The notes under the pieces are model-generated. The model saw only the letters and a list, made by a program, of their open reading frames with translations. It searched no databases and was not told the origin of the DNA. A stretch of 6,487 bases of DNA from Methanomicrobiales archaeon (GTDB lineage: Archaea; Halobacteriota; Methanomicrobia; Methanomicrobiales; Methanoculleaceae): contig JAAYND010000167.1 in NCBI GenBank assembly GCA_012521035.1, positions 1-6,487 on the forward strand, written 5' to 3'. Positions 1-4,857 of the stretch are shown here, piece after piece. The translations under genes and the position numbers were made by a program. Numbering within the stretch: the stretch's first letter is position 1; each line of letters opens with the position of its first letter.

Positions 1-1084
1 GGTTCACGCCCCGGAGCATCATCAGGTTCTTCCTGATGTTTCCCTTATTGAACTCAAGTCCATCCACCACATCGATCATCACCCTCAGGATATGGTCGGC
101 GAGCACGGATGCCTCGGGGAAGAGCACCCGCTCGGTCGATGAGTTCGTCAGGTCACGCTCATCCCAGAGGACGTTGTTCTGCAGAGCCGGCCCGACCGCT
201 GAGCGCACGATCCGGGCAAGACCGCAGACCTGCTCGCTCTTGATGGGGTTTCGCTTATGCGGCATGGTGCTTGAACCCACCTGTTTCTTCCCGAACGCCT
301 CCGCAAGTTCCCCGATCTCGGAGCGCTGCATAAGCCGGATCTCAAGCCCGATCTTGTCAAGCGTTGTCGCGACGTTTGCGAGGAACATGAAGTACTCCGC
401 GTAGCGGTCCCGGGATACGAGCTGGTTTGAGACATCCACCGGATGGATCCCGAGGAACTCCATCATCGTCTCCTGGATCTCTATGCCGGCATCCCCGAGC
501 GCCGCCTGGGTTCCCACCGCCCCGGTGAGGTGCCCGACGACGACCCTCGGGCGCATCTGTCGGAGGCGTTCGATGTGGCGGGCGACCTCGCTCGCCCAGA
601 TGGCGAACCGGAGGCCGTAGGTCGTGGGGACGCCGATCTGCCCGTGGGTGCGACCGGCACATACGAGGGTCCGGGTCTCAGCGCTCCGGAAGAGGAGCAC
701 GCTGAGGAGTTTTGCCAGCTTCTCCTCTATGAGGGCGAGGCTGTCACGGATCTGTAGCGCCGTCGCGGTATCCAGTATATCGTTTGATGTCGCGCCGTAG
801 TGGATCCACCGGCCGGCATCGCCGCAGACCTCACTGAGCGCCTTGACGATCGCCATCATATCGTGATCGATCTCGGCCTCGATCTCCTTTGCCCGCTCAA
901 GACGGGCGGCCGGCGCACTGGCCGCGATGGTCTCCGCATCCTCGCGGGGGATCATCCCGTGCGCCGCCTCTGCCCGCGCCAGGGCCACCTCGGCCATGAC
1001 GATAGCACGGAACCGGTTCTCCTCGCCCCAGACGGCACGCATCTCCGGGGTGCCGTAGCGGTAATCGATGGGATGGATTGCCAT
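1..1084 (-). CDS. purB: Adenylosuccinate lyase (PurB), C-terminus cut off by the window edge
   Basis: Cytosolic enzyme of purine synthesis. It removes fumarate from SAICAR to give AICAR on the way to IMP, and from adenylosuccinate to give AMP. The reverse-strand frame is open from an ATG at 1084 to base 1, giving 361 codons. Archaeal PurB proteins are usually about 450 residues, so roughly 90 are missing. The N-terminus reads MAIHPIDYRYGTPEMRAVWG, typical of the family. Visible motifs are HYGATSNDILDT (95-106), GRTHGQ with the likely general-acid His147 (144-149), and the fumarase/aspartase-superfamily signature GSSTMPHKRNP (270-280), whose serines sit in the mobile catalytic loop. No frame break is seen. 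It is divergent from the PAS regulator with 250 bp between the starts. The start is chosen because an AGGT Shine-Dalgarno-like run lies 8 nt upstream and the protein begins as its homologues do. The identification is secure. Confidence 0.97.
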   Translation of the reverse strand, partial: MAIHPIDYRYGTPEMRAVWGEENRFRAIVMAEVALARAEAAHGMIPREDAETIAASAPAARLERAKEIEAEIDHDMMAIVKALSEVCGDAGRWIHYGATSNDILDTATALQIRDSLALIEEKLAKLLSVLLFRSAETRTLVCAGRTHGQIGVPTTYGLRFAIWASEVARHIERLRQMRPRVVVGHLTGAVGTQAALGDAGIEIQETMMEFLGIHPVDVSNQLVSRDRYAEYFMFLANVATTLDKIGLEIRLMQRSEIGELAEAFGKKQVGSSTMPHKRNPIKSEQVCGLARIVRSAVGPALQNNVLWDERDLTNSSTERVLFPEASVLADHILRVMIDVVDGLEFNKGNIRKNLMMLRGVN

Positions 1085-1109
1085 AGTGGATTACCTGTTT
1101 GCGCTTCCG

Positions 1110-1119
1110 CATAAAAAAA
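1110..1119 (-). promoter_or_regulatory. Candidate TATA box for purB
   Basis: On the minus strand this reads as a T-rich box ending in TTTTTTTAT, centred about 31 bp before the purB ATG. An archaeal TATA box lies about 26 bp before the transcription start, so the transcript would have a leader of only a few bases. This conflicts mildly with the AGGT run at 1093-1096 acting as a ribosome binding site. Position and composition are the only evidence. Confidence 0.4.
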
Positions 1120-1139
1120 GGGTCGTGATGGAAGCGGGA

Positions 1140-1197
1140 GCACCAGACCTCCTCACACGGTATGCTGGTGCGCGCGACGGTTTGCTGGCCAGGTCTG
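1140..1197. repeat. Overlapping inverted repeats in the purB / PAS-regulator divergent spacer
   Basis: Two perfect 7-bp inverted repeats share bases. GCACCAG (1140-1146) pairs with CTGGTGC (1165-1171), and CAGACCT (1144-1150) pairs with AGGTCTG (1191-1197). The two pairings are mutually exclusive because they use the same left bases. They lie upstream of both divergent genes. They could be a regulator site or an alternative RNA fold, or could be chance in GC-rich DNA. No known motif is recognised. Confidence 0.35.
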
Positions 1198-1278
1198 CAA
1201 AGGCGGGTTAGCAGCCCTCCTGATCCCCGGGATTCCGAAAGATAATAGTACCAGCTCCGGTCTAATAACCAGTAATGA

Positions 1279-1304
1279 TCTCCTGTCAGTACCGGTTCAG
1301 GAGA
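1279..1304. promoter_or_regulatory. 7-bp inverted repeat upstream of the PAS regulator
   Basis: TCTCCTG (1279-1285) and CAGGAGA (1298-1304) are perfect inverted copies separated by 12 bases, ending 30 bp before the regulator ATG. It could be an autoregulatory operator. If transcribed, it would form a hairpin hiding an AGGAG run that might otherwise compete with the true ribosome binding site AGAGGG (1321-1326). No convincing TATA box was found for this gene; the best AT-rich stretch is GATAATAGTA at 1241-1250. Confidence 0.35.
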
Positions 1305-1334
1305 CCCCGACAGATATTCCAGAGGGTATAATCT

Positions 1335-2744
1335 ATGAGCGAGTATCAGGACAAATTCAGTAAGATCATCGAACTCCTTGAAGAACAGGCCCCGCAGGGC
1401 CTCTCCATCTCTGCAATCGCACGAGAACTCAATATAAACCGCGCTACAGTCTCCAAATACCTCGACATACTTCAATCAAAGGGAGACGTGAACGTGCGGC
1501 ACTTTGGCAGATCGAAACTCTACACCCCGACGCAACGGATCCCGCTCTCAGAACTCTTTGATCGTCTCCCGCATGCGATCGTTATACTGGATGCGGATCT
1601 CCGCATCCTCATGACAAACACAAGTTTCGTCAGAACGCTCGGCATTCACCAGGGGAGAAACATCATCGGCGTCTCCCTCTTTGACTTACACCTCCGCATC
1701 TTCTCGGATCCCTCAATCCGGCGAAATATCGAGAGAATTCAGCAATCCAGCACATACCTTGCTGAGATGCAGCACATAGAGGATAGCACAAACCGCATCT
1801 ACCTCCTTGAGTTCGCCCCGATCGTCTCCCACGTGGGAAAGCCGGGGATCATGGTCAGTCTGCAGGATATAACAGCATGGAAGAATGCCGAGACAGCGCT
1901 GAGGGATTCAGAGAAGAGGATAAGGACGATATTTGAGACGGTCCCGTGCGGTATCGTTCTCTTTACGTCCGACGGCAACGTGCTCAACGCCAACCGTGCA
2001 TCCCTGGAGATCCTTGGTCTGAGAACCTTTCAGGATCTGATGAATGGAAATATATTCGATATCTCCTGTTACAAGGGGTCTATTCTCAAATTGATCCAGC
2101 AGGGAAAGATCGCCGAGACGGAGCTCGTCTGTGACTTTGACCAGTTGCGGCGGAAGCAGCAGATCCCGAGCACCCGAACGGGTATCGCATACTTTGACAT
2201 TGTTTTCACCCCGATTGCCCTGGATAGCGTGAGCGTCCCGAACGAGTTTGCCATGCTCATCAAGGATGTCACGACAAAACACCTGGCCCGTAAAGAGCTT
2301 GCCTTCAAGGAGATCCGGTACCGATCGTTCTTCGAGAACACCTGTAACGGGGTTCTGATCTACGAACCGATCGATGACGGATATGAGTACATATTCAAGG
2401 ACATCAACCGCGCAACCGAGAACATACTCCAGATGAAGAAACAGGATCTGATCGGAAGAAAGCTCTTTGAGGTCTTTCCGGATCTCCCTAACCCGGACGT
2501 CCGTGATGCCCTCATCCGCGTCCTGAGAACCGGCAATCCCGAATTTTTGCCGCCCCTTCAGTATCAGAAAGGAAAGGACTCTCCCTGGGTCTGGCACTAT
2601 ATATTCAAGCTACCCTCCGGGGAGATCGCATCCTTCATGATCGATGTATCGGATGCTGTCCTTGAGGAGGCAGCGGTACCACCCCCTGTATGTAGCGCGT
2701 GTGAAAAATATTCACCAGATAGAGCAGGATCTGGCTTCTCCTGA
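1335..2744 (+). CDS. HTH-PAS-PAS-PAS transcriptional regulator without kinase domain
   Basis: A probable one-component sensor-regulator of 469 residues, cytosolic, with no membrane segment. Residues 5-62 form a winged-HTH-like domain; GLSISAIARELNIN then RATVSKYLDIL (22-46) is the helix-turn-helix. Three PAS domains follow: about 71-182 (ending MVSLQDIT), 190-313 (ending MLIKDVT) and 325-440 (ending GEIASFMIDVSD). PAS domains bind small ligands or cofactors or mediate dimerisation, but the ligand cannot be told from sequence. No histidine-kinase dimerisation or ATPase domain follows. The final ~25 residues (from about 446) are Pro/Cys-rich and unlike a PAS linker, whereas the +1 frame encodes a helix typical of such proteins, suggesting a frameshift. 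The start has AGAGGG 8 nt upstream. The gene lies divergent from purB and 533 bp upstream of adf on the same strand, so it may regulate adf (inference). Confidence 0.88.
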   Translation: MSEYQDKFSKIIELLEEQAPQGLSISAIARELNINRATVSKYLDILQSKGDVNVRHFGRSKLYTPTQRIPLSELFDRLPHAIVILDADLRILMTNTSFVRTLGIHQGRNIIGVSLFDLHLRIFSDPSIRRNIERIQQSSTYLAEMQHIEDSTNRIYLLEFAPIVSHVGKPGIMVSLQDITAWKNAETALRDSEKRIRTIFETVPCGIVLFTSDGNVLNANRASLEILGLRTFQDLMNGNIFDISCYKGSILKLIQQGKIAETELVCDFDQLRRKQQIPSTRTGIAYFDIVFTPIALDSVSVPNEFAMLIKDVTTKHLARKELAFKEIRYRSFFENTCNGVLIYEPIDDGYEYIFKDINRATENILQMKKQDLIGRKLFEVFPDLPNPDVRDALIRVLRTGNPEFLPPLQYQKGKDSPWVWHYIFKLPSGEIASFMIDVSDAVLEEAAVPPPVCSACEKYSPDRAGSGFS

Positions 2745-2751
2745 GATGTAA
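2665..2751 (+). pseudogene. Out-of-frame remnant of the PAS protein's C-terminal helix
   Basis: Read one base ahead of the regulator frame, this stretch gives RYHPLYVARVKNIHQIEQDL (2674-2733) and then stops at TAA (2749-2751). The KNIHQIEQDL phrase resembles the linker helix that, in methanogen PAS proteins, joins the last PAS domain to a histidine-kinase-like dimerisation region. The annotated frame here gives VPPPVCSACEKY instead. No downstream kinase fragment is seen in any plus frame up to 3277. My reading is a single indel near 2665-2680 plus earlier loss of the kinase. The resemblance is from memory of the family. Confidence 0.4.
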
Positions 2752-2752
2752 C

Positions 2753-2777
2753 CCGGGAGAGATGGCCGGGAGAGATG
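2753..2777 (+). repeat. Tandem repeat of CCGGGAGAGATG
   Basis: The 12-mer CCGGGAGAGATG occurs at 2753-2764 and again at 2766-2777, with a 13-bp period, just after the PAS regulator stop. It looks like a local slippage duplication. It sits close to the proposed frameshift and may belong to the same decay of the 3' end. Confidence 0.75.
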
Positions 2778-2796
2778 CCCGCCTCAAACGTCGGCA

Positions 2797-2827
2797 GTCG
2801 CCCGGAGAAGGCACCCTGCCGGGCGAC
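2797..2827 (+). other. Strong GC-rich stem-loop downstream of the PAS regulator
   Basis: GTCGCCCGG (2797-2805) and CCGGGCGAC (2819-2827) are perfect 9-bp inverted copies around a 13-base loop, starting 53 bp after the regulator stop. As RNA this would be a stable 3'-end hairpin. No U-tract follows, so it does not fit an oligo-T archaeal terminator. It could protect or help process the mRNA end. Confidence 0.55.
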
Positions 2828-2844
2828 ACTCCCCTCAACGACTG

Positions 2845-2853
2845 ATATAAAAT
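2845..2853 (+). promoter_or_regulatory. TATA-like box ahead of the first ATTGTTCAACATT motif
   Basis: ATATAAAAT is a good match to an archaeal TATA box. A start would be expected near 2875, so the ATTGTTCAACATT motif (2864-2876) would lie between box and start, a common place for an archaeal repressor site. No protein gene begins soon after, so any transcript would be non-coding or a long adf leader. No BRE is obvious. Confidence 0.35.
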
Positions 2854-2862
2854 ACTGTCGCC

Positions 2863-3026
2863 TATTGTTCAACATTGCAGTATCCCGGCGACCTTTTCCG
2901 ACACAGAGGGCACACCACACATCGGCTGTGAAAGAAAATCAAACGCATTTGATGCGGTTAAATCCGGTGCATCCAGAGTATGACACAGGATACTTCCCCG
3001 ACCTCCCCCTGCATTGTTCAACAATA
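2863..3026. repeat. Long inverted repeat carrying two ATTGTTCAACAWT motifs
   Basis: The left arm TATTGTTCAACATTGCAG (2863-2880) and the right arm CTGCATTGTTCAACAATA (3009-3026) are inverted copies matching at 16 of 18 positions, 128 bp apart. A nested 7-bp pair, AGTATCC (2879-2885) and GGATACT (2988-2994), extends the symmetry. The right-arm core ATTGTTCAACAAT (3013-3025) is itself a perfect palindrome around a central C, and the left-arm core (2864-2876) differs from it by one base. It could be paired operators for a dimeric regulator, possibly looping the DNA, or the closing stem of a structured RNA. Less likely it is a 164-bp MITE: no target duplication is visible at the flanks. Confidence 0.6.
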
Positions 3027-3030
3027 AACG

Positions 3031-3040
3031 ATATTTTTAT
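3031..3040. promoter_or_regulatory. AT-rich TATA-like box beside the second palindrome
   Basis: ATATTTTTAT lies 5 bp to the right of the ATTGTTCAACAAT palindrome. Read plus, it could be a distal adf promoter with the palindrome just upstream. Read minus, the palindrome would lie between box and start. No gene supports the minus reading. It is weaker than the box at 3103-3112. Confidence 0.3.
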
Positions 3041-3066
3041 CCGTACACAGGGTTACTATTCAAACT

Positions 3067-3083
3067 GTGGATTTGCAATCCAC
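3067..3083. promoter_or_regulatory. 17-bp palindrome upstream of the adf promoter, operator candidate
   Basis: GTGGATT-TGC-AATCCAC is a perfect 7-bp inverted repeat around a 3-base centre, ending 19 bp before the BRE/TATA element of adf. That is where an archaeal activator usually binds. Half-site size and spacing suit a winged-HTH dimer. The neighbouring HTH-PAS protein is the obvious candidate binder, but this is inference. It resembles a tRNA anticodon arm by chance; no tRNA body surrounds it. Confidence 0.5.
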
Positions 3084-3100
3084 GCCAAGGAGATCGGAAG

Positions 3101-3112
3101 AGAAACTTATAG
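3101..3112 (+). promoter_or_regulatory. Probable adf promoter (BRE/TATA)
   Basis: AGAAACTTATAG has the layout of a methanogen promoter: a purine-rich BRE (GAAA) joined to a CTTATA-type TATA box. Transcription would start near 3135, giving an adf leader of about 140 nt that contains two small hairpins. This is the best plus-strand promoter in the spacer. Confidence 0.55.
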
Positions 3113-3184
3113 CGGGGTAGGACGGCTGTGGTCCGCTAACATCACAGGTTGTCGGAACAGGATATGCGGGCCTCAGCTTACCAT

Positions 3185-3208
3185 ACCAGCGTCTTCATTG
3201 GTGCTGGT
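3185..3208 (+). other. Leader hairpin 1 of adf
   Basis: ACCAGC (3185-3190) pairs with GCTGGT (3203-3208) around a 12-base loop; a T-G wobble extends it by one pair. It lies inside the predicted adf 5' leader. It is not recognised as a known riboswitch. Confidence 0.35.
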
Positions 3209-3229
3209 GACGTATCAAGATTTGGGTAG

Positions 3230-3247
3230 ACCTGCCCCGGGACAGGT
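3230..3247 (+). other. Leader hairpin 2 / palindrome before the adf ribosome binding site
   Basis: ACCTGCCCCGGGACAGGT is an 18-bp palindrome with a single mismatched pair. It ends 16 nt before the AGGAG ribosome binding site (3264-3268) of adf. It could be a short leader hairpin that influences translation, or a protein-binding site in DNA. Confidence 0.4.
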
Positions 3248-3277
3248 AGCTCTGCCGATCATCAGGAGAGCAGTAAC

Positions 3278-4270
3278 ATGAAGACACAAATCGGTTACTT
3301 TGCATCCCTGGAGCAGTACCGCCCCATGGATGCACTTGATCAGACCATCAGAGCAGAGAAAGTCGGCTTTGATTCGATATGGGCGGACGACCACTTCCAC
3401 CCCTGGTACCACGACAACGCGCAGTCAGCGCAAGCCTGGGCCTGGATGGGCGCGGCGCTCCAGGCTACCAAAGATGTGTTCATATCGACCTGCATCACAT
3501 GCCCGATCATACGGTACAACCCGGCGATCGTGGCACAGACGTTCGCCACCCTCCGGCAGATGTATCCCGGGAGGGTCGGTGTTGCTGTCGGTGCCGGCGA
3601 AGCGATGAACGAGGTGCCGGTGACCGGCGAGTGGCCAACCGTCCCGGTGCGGCAGGATATGACCATCGAAGCGGTCAAGGTCATGCGGATGCTCTGGGAG
3701 AGCGATGAGCCTGTCACCTTCAAGGGCGATTACTTCACCCTCGATAAGGCGTTCATGTACACGAAACCCGACGACATGGTCCCCCTCTACTTCAGTGGTC
3801 TCGGACCCCGGGGCGCAAAGCTCGCTGGCATGTACGGCGACCACCTCATGACCGTCGCCGCCGCCCCATCGACCCTCAAGAACGTCACCATCCCCAAGTT
3901 TGAGGAAGGTGCCCGCGAAGCCGGCAAGGATCCGAGCAAGATGGAGCGCGCCATGCTCATATGGTACTCGGTAGACCCCGATTACGACAAGGCGGTCGAA
4001 GGCAACCGGTTCTGGGCGGGATGCCTTGTCCCCTCGATGTTCAAGTACAAGGTCTACGACCCCAAGGAGGTCCAGCTCCACGCAAACCTCGTCCACTGTG
4101 ACACCATCAAGGAGAACTACATGTGTGCCACAGACGCCGAGGGGATGATCAAAGAGATCGAGCGGTTCAAGGAGGCAGGCATCAACCACTTCTGTCTTGG
4201 TAACTCCAGCCCGAACGTGAACTTCGGTATCGATATCTTCAAAGAGGTAATACCGGCTGTTCGGGACTGA
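3278..4270 (+). CDS. adf: F420-dependent secondary alcohol dehydrogenase (Adf)
   Basis: Cytosolic enzyme that oxidises secondary alcohols such as 2-propanol or 2-butanol to ketones and reduces coenzyme F420. F420H2 then supplies electrons for methane formation from CO2. The protein has 330 residues and belongs to the bacterial-luciferase-like TIM-barrel superfamily, close to F420-dependent glucose-6-phosphate dehydrogenase and methylene-H4MPT reductase (Mer). I recognise it as nearly the same sequence as the crystallised Methanoculleus Adf. His39 and Trp43 (in ADDHFHPWYHD) and Glu108 (in AVGAGEAMNE) match the active-site residues described for that enzyme. Cys72-Ile73 (STCIT) matches its unusual non-prolyl cis peptide. 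The sequence is full length from MKTQIGYF to VIPAVRD. AGGAG (3264-3268) lies 9 nt before the ATG. It is preceded by a long palindrome-rich control region and followed after 34 bp by a cupin gene, probably co-transcribed. Confidence 0.95.
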   Translation: MKTQIGYFASLEQYRPMDALDQTIRAEKVGFDSIWADDHFHPWYHDNAQSAQAWAWMGAALQATKDVFISTCITCPIIRYNPAIVAQTFATLRQMYPGRVGVAVGAGEAMNEVPVTGEWPTVPVRQDMTIEAVKVMRMLWESDEPVTFKGDYFTLDKAFMYTKPDDMVPLYFSGLGPRGAKLAGMYGDHLMTVAAAPSTLKNVTIPKFEEGAREAGKDPSKMERAMLIWYSVDPDYDKAVEGNRFWAGCLVPSMFKYKVYDPKEVQLHANLVHCDTIKENYMCATDAEGMIKEIERFKEAGINHFCLGNSSPNVNFGIDIFKEVIPAVRD

Positions 4271-4285
4271 ACCGGAATCTCTCCC

Positions 4286-4290
4286 TTTTT
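4286..4290 (+). terminator. Short T-tract between adf and the cupin gene
   Basis: A run of five T (CTCCCTTTTT) ends 14 bp before the cupin ATG. Archaeal RNA polymerase can terminate at oligo-T without a hairpin, so some adf transcripts may end here while others continue into the cupin gene. The tract is short, so the effect would be partial at most. Confidence 0.3.
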
Positions 4291-4304
4291 GAGTGAGACA
4301 GAGG

Positions 4305-4694
4305 ATGGAAGACCAGGATTTTGCCCGATGCATCGAGGACGGGGCTATCGTCTCCCCGACGCAGGGTACGGGCAGGCTTCCACCATGGTACTCAAACCCG
4401 GAGTGGATGGGTGTCATTCTGGCAGATCTGGTGCCCGGGGTTGACACAAAGGATGCCTTCTCCTCTCACCTTGTCAGGATAGGGGGAGGTTGTGAAGTCC
4501 CGGACCATCTCCACGAGAGTCAGTGGGAATGGAACGTCATCCTTGCCGGACATGGGAAGATCCTCCTTGACGGGAGAGAGGTTCCTTTCAAGCCCGGAGA
4601 TACGTTCTCCACCCCACCCGGCATCCGCCACACTGTCGTTGCCGATGAGGAGGATGTCGCCTTGATGGCAATCTTTGTCCCCGGCCTTAAATAA
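4305..4694 (+). CDS. Small single-domain cupin, metal-binding type, function unknown
   Basis: A 129-residue protein with one conserved beta-barrel cupin domain, about residues 35-125, cytosolic. Cupin motif 1 is PDHLHESQWE (66-75), giving the metal ligands His68, His70 and Glu75. Motif 2 is PGDTFSTPPGIRH (97-109), giving His109. All four usual ligands are present, so it probably binds a divalent metal such as Fe, Mn or Zn. Cupins of this size include isomerases, dioxygenases and small-molecule sensors, and the sequence does not choose among them. The ATG at 4305 is taken as the start; a GTG four codons upstream (4293) is possible but lacks a ribosome binding site. For the ATG only a poor GTGAG/GAGG context exists, so coupling to adf translation is plausible. 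There is no promoter in the 34-bp gap. It is probably an adf operon partner. Confidence 0.85.
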   Translation: MEDQDFARCIEDGAIVSPTQGTGRLPPWYSNPEWMGVILADLVPGVDTKDAFSSHLVRIGGGCEVPDHLHESQWEWNVILAGHGKILLDGREVPFKPGDTFSTPPGIRHTVVADEEDVALMAIFVPGLK

Positions 4695-4698
4695 TCGC

Positions 4699-4746
4699 CG
4701 GGGAAACCTCATTCTCCCCGATACCCTGGCCCTGCATCCGGGTATC
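4699..4746 (+). other. Two adjacent hairpins after the cupin gene
   Basis: CGGGGA (4699-4704) pairs with TCCCCG (4715-4720), and GATACCC (4720-4726) pairs with GGGTATC (4740-4746). The first begins 4 bp after the cupin stop. They may mark the 3' end of the adf-cupin transcript before the convergent corA gene. No T-tract follows, so termination here is not shown. The rest of the spacer, to 4857, shows nothing recognisable. Confidence 0.4.
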
Positions 4747-4857
4747 CCGGGCGCGGGGTCTCTTCTCCCGTCAGGATCGTACACCTCAGCAATAAGAAGC
4801 CAGATAACCCACCAATCAGTCGGTTGAGCAGACCCGGATCTCCTGCCGGAAGCATCC

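Larger units (their letters stand above)
2745..3277. other. 533-bp non-coding region between PAS regulator and adf, rich in symmetry elements
   Basis: No convincing gene is seen here. A frame is open from 2775 to 3281, but its codons (tta, cta, ttg, aga, tgt) and its basic, Ser/Thr/Arg-rich product are unlike the neighbouring genes. From left to right the stretch holds a tandem 12-mer, a 9-bp hairpin, a TATA-like box, a long inverted repeat containing two ATTGTTCAACAWT motifs, a CGCAT-TTG-ATGCG palindrome (2944-2956), another TATA-like box, a 17-bp palindrome, a BRE/TATA promoter and two leader hairpins before the adf ribosome binding site. This is much longer and more structured than the other spacers in the window. 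It most likely serves as the adf control region and may also encode an untranslated RNA. Confidence 0.6.

Noticed and set aside
897..1475. A 192-codon minus-strand open frame spanning the purB start and the HTH start
   Set aside because: It overlaps purB in another frame and the HTH coding sequence antisense, and its product shows no domain.
1908..2597. A 229-codon minus-strand open frame opposite the PAS regulator
   Set aside because: The plus-strand frame encodes clear PAS domains across the same bases; the antisense product has no recognisable family features.
2863..3026. A 164-bp MITE defined by the 18-bp inverted arms
   Set aside because: No target-site duplication is seen at either flank, and the arm cores are themselves palindromic, which suits regulator sites better.
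3041..3115. A possible tRNA: GTGGATTTGCAATCCAC looks like an anticodon arm with a TGC (Ala) anticodon
   Set aside because: There is no matching acceptor stem, D-arm or GGTTCRA-type T-arm at the required distances, so it is treated as a palindrome.
2775..3281. A 168-codon plus-strand open frame whose TGA overlaps the adf ATG (ATGA), resembling translational coupling
   Set aside because: Its codons are unlike the neighbouring genes (many tta, cta, ttg, aga, agg, tgt), the product is basic and Ser/Thr/Arg-rich with no recognisable domain, it has no plausible ribosome binding site, and it runs through promoters and palindromes. A database hit or ribosome-profiling signal would overturn this.
4293..4304. 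A GTG start for the cupin four codons upstream of the ATG
   Set aside because: No ribosome binding site precedes the GTG; the stretch CTCCCTTTTTGA is pyrimidine-rich. The ATG at 4305 is preferred, though not proven.
3425..4447. A 340-codon minus-strand open frame opposite adf and the start of the cupin gene
   Set aside because: It lies wholly antisense to a securely identified gene and has a low-complexity Val/Asp/Gly/His-rich product, the usual shadow of codons with G or C in the third position.
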